Positions 42,376-51,252 of a stretch of DNA of 64,000 nt are shown piece after piece. Every line of letters starts with the position of its first letter. Position 1 is the stretch's first letter. The notes below the pieces were generated by a model. That model saw nothing but the letters and a program-made list of their open reading frames with translations, was not told the origin of the DNA and did not search any database. The stretch spans positions 233,977 through 297,976 of the forward strand of contig NZ_JAPCZG010000005.1 of the NCBI RefSeq assembly GCF_025938155.1, given 5' to 3'. The translations under genes and the position numbers were made by a program. Origin of the DNA: Novosphingobium sp. KCTC 2891. GTDB lineage: Bacteria; Pseudomonadota; Alphaproteobacteria; Sphingomonadales; Sphingomonadaceae.

Positions 42376-43755
42376 ATGCACGATACGACATCCCGTTCCT
42401 CATGTTCATCCCCCGCAGTCAAGCCGACAAGGCCGTGGCTGGCACTGGGCCTGTTGTTGCTGGCCTATACGATCAGCTTCGTCGACCGCACCGCCGTCAG
42501 CGTGGTGCAGGAAAAGCTGAAGTTCGAACTGGGGCTGACGGACTGGCACCTTGGCCTGATGATCGGCCCGGCCTTTGCCATCGTCTATTCGCTGGCCGGG
42601 CTGCCGATGGCGCGATTGGCCGAACGGCGGAACCGCGCGCGATTGCTGGCCGGCTGCCTTGCCGTGTGGTCGCTGATGGTCATGGCCTGCGGCATGGGGC
42701 GAAACTTTGTGGAACTGTTCCTTGCGCGCATGGGCGTGGGCATTGGCGAGGCGGGCGGGAACCCGGCTTCGCACTCGCTGATCGCCGACCTGTTTCCGGC
42801 GAACCGGCGGGCGCGGGCCATCGCCATCTATACTCTGGGCGCGCCCATCGGTTCGTTCCTTGGCGCGGCGCTGGTCGGGTGGATGGCGCAGGCGCTGGGC
42901 TGGCGGCATACCTTCCTGTTGCTGGGCGTGCCGGGCGTGGTCTGTGCGCTGCTGGTCTGGCGGCTGATGCCCAGCCCGCCACGCGGCGGTTTAGATATCG
43001 GCCTTGCGGATGAAAAGGCCGGGCAGGACACGGGCAACAGCGTGCCGCCCCTTGGCGCAGTCCTGCGCGACTTGCTGGGGCGGCCCGCGTTCCGTCATCT
43101 GGTCTGGGGTGGCTCGCTGGTCGTGCTGGTGGGCTATGGCGTGCCCGCGTTCCTTCCCGCCTACCTGACGCGGCAATTTCACCTGCCGCTGGCCGAAGTT
43201 GGCCTGATCGCGGGTCTGGTGAATGGCGTTGCGGCAGGCATCGGCACGATCCTTGGCGGGATTGCGGGCGATCGCTGGGGCGCATCGGACGCCCGTCGCC
43301 TCGCGCTGATTCCGGCCTTCATGGTGCTGCCTGCTGCCCCACTTCTGGTCGGCGGCTTGCTGTCGGGTTCTCTCTGGGTGGCCGTGGCCGGCACGTTTCT
43401 GGGCAACATGGCGATCTGCGGTTATATCGCGCCGGCCTTTGCACAGGTACACCGCATGGCAACGACGCGAAGCCGGGCAACGGTGACGGCGGTGTACTAT
43501 CTCATCACCAACCTTGTCGGTCTGGGGCTGGGGCCGCCGATCATCGGCGCCATCAGCGACACCCGCGCGCGCCAGATGATGGGCCTTGACGCGGCCGCAT
43601 TCCAGAGCTTGTGCCTGCCGCTGAAAGGGACGCCGGGCGCCGGTTGCGGCGAGGCGTTGGCCGGGGGCATGACAACGGCGCTGGCCGTGATCAGCCTTTT
43701 GCCGCTGGTAGCCGTTGTCCATTTCCTGATCGCGGCGCGCAAAGTGCGCGCGTAA
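42376..43755 (+). CDS. MFS transporter
   Basis: 459 residues with 12 predicted transmembrane helices. It has the MFS loop 2-3 signature 'GLPMARLAERRNRARLL', 'GVGIGEAGGNPASHSLIADL' (the family's G-E-A motif) and 'AIYTLGAPIGSFLGAALVGW'. Length and motifs match the spinster-type MFS proteins common in sphingomonad catabolic islands. It is likely the inner-membrane importer for the island's substrate or an intermediate. The upstream ribosome site is weak. Confidence 0.9.
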   Translation: MHDTTSRSSCSSPAVKPTRPWLALGLLLLAYTISFVDRTAVSVVQEKLKFELGLTDWHLGLMIGPAFAIVYSLAGLPMARLAERRNRARLLAGCLAVWSLMVMACGMGRNFVELFLARMGVGIGEAGGNPASHSLIADLFPANRRARAIAIYTLGAPIGSFLGAALVGWMAQALGWRHTFLLLGVPGVVCALLVWRLMPSPPRGGLDIGLADEKAGQDTGNSVPPLGAVLRDLLGRPAFRHLVWGGSLVVLVGYGVPAFLPAYLTRQFHLPLAEVGLIAGLVNGVAAGIGTILGGIAGDRWGASDARRLALIPAFMVLPAAPLLVGGLLSGSLWVAVAGTFLGNMAICGYIAPAFAQVHRMATTRSRATVTAVYYLITNLVGLGLGPPIIGAISDTRARQMMGLDAAAFQSLCLPLKGTPGAGCGEALAGGMTTALAVISLLPLVAVVHFLIAARKVRA

Positions 43756-44070
43756 CCGGCAAAAAAGGGCCGGAACGATCACGGATGACATTGCAGCACG
43801 GCCATCGCTCCGGCCGCGTGACTCACGCCTCGGCGAGAAGGCCGGGCGTGAGAGCCTGTGGTCTTTGCCGACCACGGACCAATCGGTCATCGCGTGCACG
43901 ACAGTCTCCAGCGGCAGGCAGCGTTCCTTGCGGTCACGCGCACAGTGGGACCGCATGAACGTAGGATAGCCTGCATCGCGCGGTGGGCAAACGCCCGGCC
44001 CATGCGCGGCTGCGCGTGGCGGTGCGAAAGGTTGCCTGCACCTTCGCCGAAACAGCGGAACGGGGCCGGC
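43756..44070. other. Convergent gap with two hairpins
   Basis: 315 bases between the MFS and MaoC genes. CTCACGCC/GGCGTGAG (43822-43852) and GTGGTC-TTTGCC-GACCAC (43858-43875) form two neighbouring hairpins, possibly transcript ends. No convincing gene is present; short open frames lack ribosome sites. Confidence 0.45.
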
Positions 44071-45147
44071 TCAGCCCGCGCCGTAGCAGAAGAGGGTCAT
44101 CGTCACGGTACGCACCAGTTCGTCGTGCTGGTTGAACAGCGTGTTTTCGCCCGTCACGAAATAGCCATCGCCCATGCGGGTCCGTCGCCGGGGGCTGCAG
44201 CCGGCAAGCCGTTGTTCGGTGCGCAGGGTATCGCCAACGCGCAGCGGCCTGAAAAAGCCATAGTTGGCTTGCGTAACGACGGCGTTGGGACAGTCGGGCG
44301 GTGGGAACGGCACACCGCCGCGCAGGATGTTGTGCCGCAGCGCGGTCATCAGTTCCATGCCATGCAGCCCCTGGCGCACGGCATCGGGCGGCACCGCGCC
44401 CGGTTTGCGACAGCCCAGCCCCACGTTCAACGCCGCGCCCGCGCCGTAGAACGTGCCGGTTGGCGGGGCCACGATCGTGCCAAAGGGCGATCCCGCAGCA
44501 TGGCTTTCGTCCCAATAGAGCGGATTCCAGTCTTCCAGCGCTTCGCACCACATGTGCACGTCGCTTTGCAGCAAGGGCGTGCCCGGTTCGCGATCGCCCT
44601 CGCGCACATGGCCCAGCAAGGCGCGGGCGAAATCGGGCATGTCGTCGTTGGGGGCGACCGTTTCCTGCACGCCGCCTTCCCGCGCGGGCGCTGGCATCCG
44701 TCCAGTGGTGGACGGCATCTCGATGGTGGCGGTGGCGCGGGCCGCGCTCGGCTCGGTGCCGGTTGCGATATTGAGATCGACGATATCGACCAGAAAGCTG
44801 CCGTCCGCGCCGCGATACTTGCGCCCCACCCGTCCCGTCACACGCAGGATGTCGTCGCGCAGGCACTGCGCGCCCATGTGGAAGGTCAGCGAATGCAGCA
44901 GCGTTGCCGGGCCAGACCAGTCGGTGATCAGGCGCGTGAACAGGCCGCCCACGTGCGTCGTGGAAATAAAAGCGTCCTTGGCAGCCACGGCCCGCGCGTA
45001 TTTCGCGTCGTGGTGGACGTAATCGTAAAGACCCGTTGCCCTTACGAACGCGATCAGCCGGATCAGGCTTAATTCGTAATCGAAGCCCGGAAGAACTTCG
45101 CCTTCGGCCACGTCTTCCCAGCACACAAAGGGATACGTTTTTTCCAT
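44071..45147 (-). CDS. Double hot-dog MaoC-family dehydratase-like protein
   Basis: About 358 residues: two consecutive hot-dog domains. The N-terminal one (about 10-160) is the FAS1-type dehydratase domain with 'DAFISTTHVGGLFTRLITDW'. The C-terminal one (about 185-350) has 'WCEALEDWNPLYWDESHAA' and 'FGTIVAPPTGTFYGAGAALN', the R-hydratase MaoC loop in which Asp and His are expected ('DWNPLYWDESHA'). Such proteins hydrate enoyl-CoAs or partner thiolase-like lyases in steroid side-chain pathways. GGAACC precedes the ATG at 45147. Confidence 0.85.
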   Translation of the reverse strand: MEKTYPFVCWEDVAEGEVLPGFDYELSLIRLIAFVRATGLYDYVHHDAKYARAVAAKDAFISTTHVGGLFTRLITDWSGPATLLHSLTFHMGAQCLRDDILRVTGRVGRKYRGADGSFLVDIVDLNIATGTEPSAARATATIEMPSTTGRMPAPAREGGVQETVAPNDDMPDFARALLGHVREGDREPGTPLLQSDVHMWCEALEDWNPLYWDESHAAGSPFGTIVAPPTGTFYGAGAALNVGLGCRKPGAVPPDAVRQGLHGMELMTALRHNILRGGVPFPPPDCPNAVVTQANYGFFRPLRVGDTLRTEQRLAGCSPRRRTRMGDGYFVTGENTLFNQHDELVRTVTMTLFCYGAG

Positions 45148-45401
45148 GGTTCCAGCTTTCCGCGATATTTTTCGCCTTATCCGTGGCTGGCGCGTGCATG
45201 GCAATCTGGGACGGCGGGCGAAAACGGCTGAAAAGCCGGTGGCACGTGCTGATGCGTGATGTCGAGCTTGCCTGCAGTTGCAAACGCCGGCCGGAGACGT
45301 GCCCTGCCCTTCACAAAGTTGCGCCGGCGTGAGGAGTTCAACCCGCAACAGGTGACCGGGACTTTCCACGAATGTCCGGCGCCAAAGGGAGAGAACCTGC
45401 C

Positions 45402-46184
45402 ATGCCCATCCGACCGACCACCGAACTGTTCGGCCTTGCCGGCCAGTCGGCCATCGTCACCGCCGCCGGCCAAGGCCTTGGCCGGCAGATCGCGCTGCGG
45501 CTGGCAAATGCCGGAGCCGCCGTGATCGTCACCCATCGCCGCATCGACGGCGCCCGCCAAGTGGCGGACGAGATCATCGCGGCCGGTGGCAAGGCACTGG
45601 CCCTTGAATTGGACGTGTCCCATGTGCATCAGGCCGCCGCAACGGTGGCCGCCGCGCGCGAATGGGCAGGCTCGCTCCACGCACTCGTCAACTGTGCGGG
45701 GGGGATGCATCCGTTCACGCCGTTCCTGGAAGTGGCCGAACAGACGTTCGACGATACGCTGGCCCGCAATTTCAAGGGCGCCTATTTCCTCAGCCAGGCG
45801 TTCGCGCGCGCACTGGTGGCCGATGAGCGGTCGGGGCGCATCGTCAACATCGCCAGCACGGCCGCCTTCAAGCCCGATTTCCAGCTGGCGGCCTACAATG
45901 CGTCGAAAGCCGCGCTGATTTCGTTCACGCATTCGGTCGCCGTGGAACTGGCGCCGCACCGCATCCTCGTCAACGCGGTCGTGCCCGGCCCGGTGCGCAC
46001 CACCAATACCGAATGGATTTACGACGATCCTACATGGCAGGCCGCGTTGGCCAAGGCCATTCCGCTGGGCGCGCCCGCCGATCCCGACGATGTTGCCGCC
46101 GCCGTGCTGTTCATGGTTTCGGCCGCATCAGGCCATGTCACCGGCAGCACGCTGACGGTCGATGGCGGGTTCATGTGGAAGTGA
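45402..46184 (+). CDS. Short-chain dehydrogenase/reductase
   Basis: 260 residues, classical SDR. The cofactor loop 'TAAGQGLG' (20-27) replaces the normal TGxxxGxG with Ala for the first Gly. N-A-G appears as 'NCAGG', and the catalytic residues are Ser152, Tyr165 and Lys169 ('QLAAYNASKAAL'). It probably oxidises or reduces a hydroxyl or ketone with NAD(P). GGGAGAG precedes the ATG. Divergent from the MaoC gene, about 250 bases apart. Confidence 0.9.
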   Translation: MPIRPTTELFGLAGQSAIVTAAGQGLGRQIALRLANAGAAVIVTHRRIDGARQVADEIIAAGGKALALELDVSHVHQAAATVAAAREWAGSLHALVNCAGGMHPFTPFLEVAEQTFDDTLARNFKGAYFLSQAFARALVADERSGRIVNIASTAAFKPDFQLAAYNASKAALISFTHSVAVELAPHRILVNAVVPGPVRTTNTEWIYDDPTWQAALAKAIPLGAPADPDDVAAAVLFMVSAASGHVTGSTLTVDGGFMWK

Positions 46185-46518
46185 CCGGACGGCATGGGCA
46201 CTGAACGAATCGCCCCTTTGCGCCGTCTGCGGCTGCGGACGCGCCTGCGGAAACGCCGCCAGACCGGTGGCCATCACCCGCCGCAAAGCCGCGCCCGGTG
46301 CGATCGGGCCTCGATCTTGTCTGTGCAGGATAAAGCATCGTTCACGCATCACTTACAGACAAGTTGGCGCTCTCTTCAGGGCTAGGCGCGGCTTAGTAAA
46401 GGCTCGCACCGGTGATATTGATGCAGGCATCGAGCGCAGAGAGCTTGCTGGCCGGGACCTTGCGGGAAACCCATCGAATTTCGGCCAATGAAACAATAAT
46501 TTGGGTCAGGAACACGAC
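46185..46518. other. Upstream region of the oxygenase operon
   Basis: 334 bases without a gene. It contains the 9-bp inverted repeat reported separately. A minus-strand frame ending 'ITGASLY' at about 46393 vaguely resembles an SDR C-terminus but is too short to call. Confidence 0.5.
46316..46363. promoter_or_regulatory. Long-spaced inverted repeat upstream of the oxygenase operon
   Basis: CTTGTCTGT (46316-46324) and ACAGACAAG (46355-46363) are perfect 9-bp complements separated by 30 bases, about three helical turns. They lie about 155 bases upstream of the alcohol dehydrogenase that opens the Rieske operon. This spacing suits cooperative binding by two regulator dimers or a looped operator. 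The regulator is not identified. Confidence 0.4.
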
Positions 46519-47619
46519 ATGCCCATCATATCGCGCGCGGCGATTGCCATGGCGCCCAACCAGCCGTTGATCCTCGACAAGATCAAGGTCGACGAGCCGG
46601 GGGAAGGCGAAGTTCTGGTCGAGATCAAGGTGACCGGGCTGTGCCATACAGACTTGTCTGCCATCGAGGGCAAGATGTCTTCGCTGGTGCATTTCCCCGG
46701 CGTTCCCGGCCACGAGGCCGGCGGCGTGGTGGTCGAGGTGGGGCCGGGCGTGACGAGCCTTGCCGTGGGTGACCACGTCATTCCCTATATCTGCACGGAA
46801 TGCGGGCATTGCGATTTCTGTCATTCGCCCAAGACGAACCTGTGCACGGAGATGTTCACCGGGCACGACCTGAAGACGCGCGCTGAATACAACGGCGTGC
46901 GCCTGCACTCCTTCCACGATCTTGGCACGTTCTCCAACTTTGGCGTCTATCGCGAAATCAGCCTTGCCAAAGTGCGCAAGGATGCGCCTTTCGAACAGAT
47001 CGCCTATCTCGGCTGCGGGGCCACCACCGGGCTTGGCGCGGCGCTGATCGAGGCCAAGGTGGAGTCCGGCGCGACGGTCGCGGTCATTGGTCTGGGCGGC
47101 ATCGGCCTCAGCGTGGTGCAAGGGGCGCGCATCTGCGGAGCCAGCCGGATCATCGCGGTTGACACCAATCCGTCCAAGGAAGCCCTGGCGCGCAAGATGG
47201 GCGCGACCGAATTCGTCAATCCCAAGACCATCGGTAAGGAGCTGGGCGCCTATATCGTCGACATCACCGGCGCCGGCGCGGATTACGTTTTCGAGTGCGT
47301 GGGGTCCATCGCCACAATCCAGCAGGCGTTCGCCGCCACCCATTTTGCATGGGGCACGTGCATGGTGGTGGGGCTGCCGCCGGATGGCGAAATGCTGCCC
47401 ATCCCGCCGGCGGAACTGCTGTTCGGCAAGACGCTGAAAGGCTCGTCGATCGGCGGCGCGAAGTGCCGCACCGGCATTCCCCAACTGGTCGACCGTCTGA
47501 TGGACGGCGAATTCGATCTCGACAGCCTGATCACCGCCAAGATCCCGCTCGACCGGATATCCGACGGGCTGGAAATGATGAAGCGCGGCGAAGGAATTCG
47601 CACAGTGGTCATGTACTGA
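46519..47619 (+). CDS. Zinc-dependent alcohol dehydrogenase (class III-like)
   Basis: About 366 residues. It has both zinc sites: catalytic Cys42 ('LCHTD'), His65-Glu66 ('GHEAGG') and the later 'YLGCGATTG', plus the structural four-Cys lobe 'CTECGHCDFCHSP....LC' (Cys95, 98, 101, 109). The NAD site is 'VAVIGLGGIGLSVVQGARI'. This is the glutathione-dependent/NDMA-type ADH subgroup by overall pattern. It would oxidise a primary or secondary alcohol formed in the pathway. AGGA precedes the ATG at 46519. First gene of the plus-strand oxygenase operon, 44 bases before the Rieske gene. Confidence 0.9.
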   Translation: MPIISRAAIAMAPNQPLILDKIKVDEPGEGEVLVEIKVTGLCHTDLSAIEGKMSSLVHFPGVPGHEAGGVVVEVGPGVTSLAVGDHVIPYICTECGHCDFCHSPKTNLCTEMFTGHDLKTRAEYNGVRLHSFHDLGTFSNFGVYREISLAKVRKDAPFEQIAYLGCGATTGLGAALIEAKVESGATVAVIGLGGIGLSVVQGARICGASRIIAVDTNPSKEALARKMGATEFVNPKTIGKELGAYIVDITGAGADYVFECVGSIATIQQAFAATHFAWGTCMVVGLPPDGEMLPIPPAELLFGKTLKGSSIGGAKCRTGIPQLVDRLMDGEFDLDSLITAKIPLDRISDGLEMMKRGEGIRTVVMY

Positions 47620-47663
47620 CCCGAATGAAATTATCACCTCAAACACGAATGAATAGGTGAACC

Positions 47664-49097
47664 ATGAATGACGTTCCGGTAGATATCACCAAGTATGGCA
47701 ACAAAAGCTACGTTCGCGCCGTCATGGGAACGCAGTTTGATGACATGCCTCCTTATGTGGAATACATTCGCCGGGCGGGCGAAGAAGTGCCGCAAACCGC
47801 GGCCGAGCGCGGAACCCATCATCCGGCAAACAAGCCCCTGCCCTATGAATATTATCTCGATGCCAAGTACGTGCCCGAAGAAGTCGAGAAGATCTGGAAG
47901 AAAAAGTGGCAGGTAGCATGCCGCGAGGAAGATATTCCCAATGTCGGCGACCGCGTTGCCTATGACGTGGGGCCGCTTTCGTTCCTCGTGATCCGGTCGG
48001 ACGAAAACACGTTCAAGGCGTTCTGGAACAGCTGCCGCCACCGTGCGCGCCGCCTGTGCGGCGACAAGCCGGAATCGGGCGACCTGGTGCAATGCCCGTT
48101 CCACGCCTGGAGCTACGACCTTGAAGGCAAGCTCGTGTGGGTTCCCCGTCAGGAGGAATTCCCGGCCGCCACGCCCGAACTATTCAGCCTGCGCCCGGTC
48201 CTGTGCGACACCTGGGGTGGCAACGTGTTCATCAACCCCGATCTGGACGCGATTTCCCTGGCGGAATCCCTGGGCGTGATGCCGCAGCATTTCGCCGATT
48301 GCCCGCAGGAAGACCGCTACACGGCAACCCGCATCAAGAAGAAGGTGAAGATCAACTGGAAGTCGGGACTTGAGGCCTTCCTCGAAGGCTATCACGTGCT
48401 GACCACGCACCCCAGCGGCATGCCGATCTTCGGCTCCACCTATACCCAGAACGATTGCTGGGACGATGGCAAGGCTTCGGTCAGCCGCCTGATCACCCCT
48501 GCCCTGATCCCCGATGGCTGGGTGCAGGGCGAGGTGACGCCGCGCCTGTCGCTGGACCTGTTCTGCAATACCTATGGCCTGCCCACCCCGCCCGCGGATC
48601 GCGGCGAAACGCTGGCTGACGCGCGTGCCTATGCGGCCGAAAAGACGATCGACATGCACCGCGAACAGTCGGGCGTCGATTTCACGGGCCGTTCGATTTC
48701 CTATCTGGTGGACATGCACCAGTGGTTCTCGTTCCCCGCGTTCTTCCCGTGGTGGGGCGAAGGCCTTTCATGGTGGTACAACTTCACCCCGCTGGGCGAC
48801 AGCCCGGACGAATGCGTGATGGAAATCCGCTGGCTGCGTCCGTTGGCCAAGGGCGCCGAACGCCCGCCGGTGCCCGAAACGGTGTGGATCGACTTCGACC
48901 AGCAGGGCCGCGATTTCCCGATCACCGGCCAGGTCGGCTACATCATGGATGAAGACATGGAAAACATGGAAGAAGTCCACAAGGGCATGAAGGCGGCCGA
49001 CCCGGCGGTGGCGCGCCCGATCCTGGCCTCCGAACAGGAAGTGCGCATCCGCCATTTCCACGAAGCCTACATGAAGGCGATGGGCATCGCAGGCTGA
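47664..49097 (+). CDS. Rieske non-haem iron oxygenase, alpha subunit
   Basis: 477 residues. The Rieske 2Fe-2S site is C124-R-H126 ... C144-P-F-H147 with 17 residues between the pairs. The mononuclear iron ligands are H244 and H249 in 'FLEGYHVLTTHP', with a third ligand likely among the Asp residues at 429-431 ('MDEDMENM'). It hydroxylates or demethylates an aromatic or alicyclic substrate with O2. No beta subunit, ferredoxin or reductase gene follows, so electron transfer proteins must be supplied elsewhere. A degraded copy of a related gene lies at 57.1-57.5 kb. Confidence 0.94.
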   Translation: MNDVPVDITKYGNKSYVRAVMGTQFDDMPPYVEYIRRAGEEVPQTAAERGTHHPANKPLPYEYYLDAKYVPEEVEKIWKKKWQVACREEDIPNVGDRVAYDVGPLSFLVIRSDENTFKAFWNSCRHRARRLCGDKPESGDLVQCPFHAWSYDLEGKLVWVPRQEEFPAATPELFSLRPVLCDTWGGNVFINPDLDAISLAESLGVMPQHFADCPQEDRYTATRIKKKVKINWKSGLEAFLEGYHVLTTHPSGMPIFGSTYTQNDCWDDGKASVSRLITPALIPDGWVQGEVTPRLSLDLFCNTYGLPTPPADRGETLADARAYAAEKTIDMHREQSGVDFTGRSISYLVDMHQWFSFPAFFPWWGEGLSWWYNFTPLGDSPDECVMEIRWLRPLAKGAERPPVPETVWIDFDQQGRDFPITGQVGYIMDEDMENMEEVHKGMKAADPAVARPILASEQEVRIRHFHEAYMKAMGIAG

Positions 49098-49182
49098 GAA
49101 CGGCCTGCAATCCCGATTTTCCTGCCCGGTTGCCGATGGCGCCGGGCAGGCGACACCAGACAAATGAGGTCAAGGAATGAGC

Positions 49183-49572
49183 ATGGAACCGATCGACGTC
49201 GTGAAGTCGGCGTATGACGCGATTTTGAGCAAGGGTGATCTGGAGGGCTTTCTCGCCTGTTTCGCCGACGACGGCGTCCTGCTGGAAGCAGATTCGCTGC
49301 CTTATGGCGGCCGCTTCACCGGCCGCGATGCCATCCGTGGCGCGATGCTCAAGGTCATCGACACGTACAGCGCCTTTTCCTTCACGCCGGATGTCTTCAC
49401 CACGTCGGGTGAATGGGTGATCGCTTATGGCACGTTCTCGGTGACCGCGCGGACAACGGGCAAGTCCGTGTCCTTTCCGCTGGCCGAAGTGTCGCAGGTG
49501 GTCGGTGGCAAGATCAAGCTGATCCACCCAGTTTACGGCGATACCGCCGCCATCGTCGAAGCGCTGCGCTGA
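49183..49572 (+). CDS. SnoaL-like (NTF2-fold) protein
   Basis: About 129 residues, matching 'DVVKSAYDAILSKGDLEGFL' and 'GGRFTGRDAIRGAMLKVIDT', the cone-shaped NTF2/SnoaL fold. Members isomerise, cyclise or hydrolyse polycyclic intermediates, or serve as small oxygenase subunits. Following the alpha subunit directly raises the chance that it stands in for a beta subunit, but it lacks the length of typical ones. Two ATGs are six bases apart; the second has AAGGA at the right spacing. Confidence 0.85.
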   Translation: MEPIDVVKSAYDAILSKGDLEGFLACFADDGVLLEADSLPYGGRFTGRDAIRGAMLKVIDTYSAFSFTPDVFTTSGEWVIAYGTFSVTARTTGKSVSFPLAEVSQVVGGKIKLIHPVYGDTAAIVEALR

Positions 49573-49611
49573 ACGACGGCAAACACCACAAAACATTCCG
49601 GGAGAGTGAGC

Positions 49612-49998
49612 ATGATCAAGACTATCTATTTCCTGAAGCGCAAGCCGGGCATTACGCCCGAAGAGTTCCGCGCGCATTACGAGAGCAGCCACGTGCTGCT
49701 GGCCGAGAAGTACATCGGCCATCTTCTGCAGGATTACATCCGCAACTATCCGACCTTTGCCTTGCTGAACCCCAGCAACATCCCGGCCGGCACGGTGCCC
49801 GCACCGTATGACATCGACTATGACTGCATCACCGAGATGCACGTCGCCGATCAGGCCGCGATCGAGGAAATGACCCGCATCTTCAACGATCCGGCGATCA
49901 ACCCGATCCTCGTCGAGGATGAACTGAAGTTCCTCGATCGCGACAAGACCGTGATGATCATGGTCGATGTCGTCAACACGGGCATCCGCGAAGCCTGA
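49612..49998 (+). CDS. EthD-domain protein
   Basis: About 128 residues. A dimeric alpha/beta-barrel (ferredoxin-like) of the EthD family: 'MIKTIYFLKRKPGITPEEFR' and 'FNDPAINPILVEDELKFLD'. EthD is required for ethyl tert-butyl ether degradation in Rhodococcus, and similar small proteins accompany many oxygenase clusters without a defined role. GGGAG eight bases before the ATG supports it. Co-transcribed with the SnoaL-like gene. Confidence 0.88.
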   Translation: MIKTIYFLKRKPGITPEEFRAHYESSHVLLAEKYIGHLLQDYIRNYPTFALLNPSNIPAGTVPAPYDIDYDCITEMHVADQAAIEEMTRIFNDPAINPILVEDELKFLDRDKTVMIMVDVVNTGIREA

Positions 49999-50072
49999 GC
50001 TGCGTTTACGGATACCATGTTCGGCGCCGCCGTTCGCGGCGGCGCCGCCCTTCCCTTTCCCAAGGATGCCCC

Positions 50073-51062
50073 ATGCGCGCATGGATGATCGAGAGCCAGT
50101 CAGGACCGCAGGCGCTCAAACAGATCGAAATTGACAAACCCGTGGCCTCCGGCACGGAAATACTCGTTCGGATGACTGCGCCGGGCGTGGTGCCTTTCGA
50201 TGTGGCGATCATCAATGACGAGAACGAGCCGGGCTTTCCGCCATCGTCCCTGCCACTGGTCCCGGGTAATCAGGGCGCGGGCGTGGTCGAGGATGCCGGC
50301 ACGTGCCCACGGCTGAAGGTGGGCGATCGGGTGATGTTCGGCGCCTTTCCCTATGGCTTCATGCGCGCGGGCAGCTGGGCGGAATATTGCACGGTCGAAC
50401 AGGACCATGCGTGGAAGATCCCCGACAGCGTCTCCGATGGCGCGGCAGCGCAGGCCGCGGTGGCCTATCCAACGGCCTATCGGGCGCTGGTGGAGGCCGG
50501 ATTTGCCGCCGGCAAGACCGTGCTGGCGCCGGGCATCGGTGGATCGGTGGGCAACGCCGCCTATCAGTTGGCGCGCGCACTGGGGGCGGCGAAGGTGATC
50601 GGCACCACCAGCTCCAGCGCCAAGGCGGAGCAGGCCCGCGCCGCCGGTTTCGAAAACGTGATCAACCTTTCCCGCCAGTCGATGGTGGAAGGCGTCCACG
50701 CCATGAACGGCGGCGAAGGCGTGGACATCGTCATCGACTCGCTGGGCGGGCAAGTGCTTGCCGAAACCGCCAAATGCATCAAGCGTTACAGCAAGATCAT
50801 ATGCCTTGGCTTTGCCGCGGGGCGGCAGTCGACGATCTCGCTGGCAGACCTCATTCTCCATCGCGGGTCGATCCAGGGCTATGGCGTCTATACCTGCACG
50901 CCCGCGGAATGGGCCGACGCATGGACGGTGTTCACCCGCCTTGCGGACGAGGGTTCGATCAAGCCGCTTTTCGATCGCAGCTTTCCCTTCGATCGTGCGC
51001 CCGAAGCGCTGGAATACGTGGCCAAGGCCCGCCCCTTTGGCGGCGTTGCGCTGACGATGTGA
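50073..51062 (+). CDS. Quinone-oxidoreductase-like medium-chain dehydrogenase
   Basis: 329 residues, MDR superfamily without zinc ligands. 'VLAPGIGGSVGNAAYQLARA' is the NADPH loop (A-x-x-G-G-V-G type), and 'GNQGAGVVEDAGTCPRLKVG' the family signature. These enzymes reduce quinones, enones or enoyl-thioesters with NADPH. AAGGATG precedes the start. The position within the operon suggests double-bond reduction of a pathway intermediate. Confidence 0.9.
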   Translation: MRAWMIESQSGPQALKQIEIDKPVASGTEILVRMTAPGVVPFDVAIINDENEPGFPPSSLPLVPGNQGAGVVEDAGTCPRLKVGDRVMFGAFPYGFMRAGSWAEYCTVEQDHAWKIPDSVSDGAAAQAAVAYPTAYRALVEAGFAAGKTVLAPGIGGSVGNAAYQLARALGAAKVIGTTSSSAKAEQARAAGFENVINLSRQSMVEGVHAMNGGEGVDIVIDSLGGQVLAETAKCIKRYSKIICLGFAAGRQSTISLADLILHRGSIQGYGVYTCTPAEWADAWTVFTRLADEGSIKPLFDRSFPFDRAPEALEYVAKARPFGGVALTM

Positions 51063-51252
51063 AAAGTCGGGTCGGGCAGCTTCAGCAGGCCGCGCCGGCC
51101 AGCACCCAAGTGCATCGTGGAGTGCGGCATCAGGCAAGCCGCCCTAGCTGGGCTGACGGCGATACCCGCCCTTGCCCCAATGGGTTCAAACGTCCGGTTG
51201 CGACGCCGGCGGCAATTCGATCCGGATCCGCATCCGGGCCAGTGAAACGAGG

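Noticed and set aside
43822..43875. Two hairpins as a possible structured RNA
   Set aside because: Short simple stems between convergent genes with no further conserved features; more likely transcript ends.
46393..46455. Minus-strand peptide ending ITGASLY resembling an SDR C-terminus
   Set aside because: About 20 residues only; too short to separate from chance.
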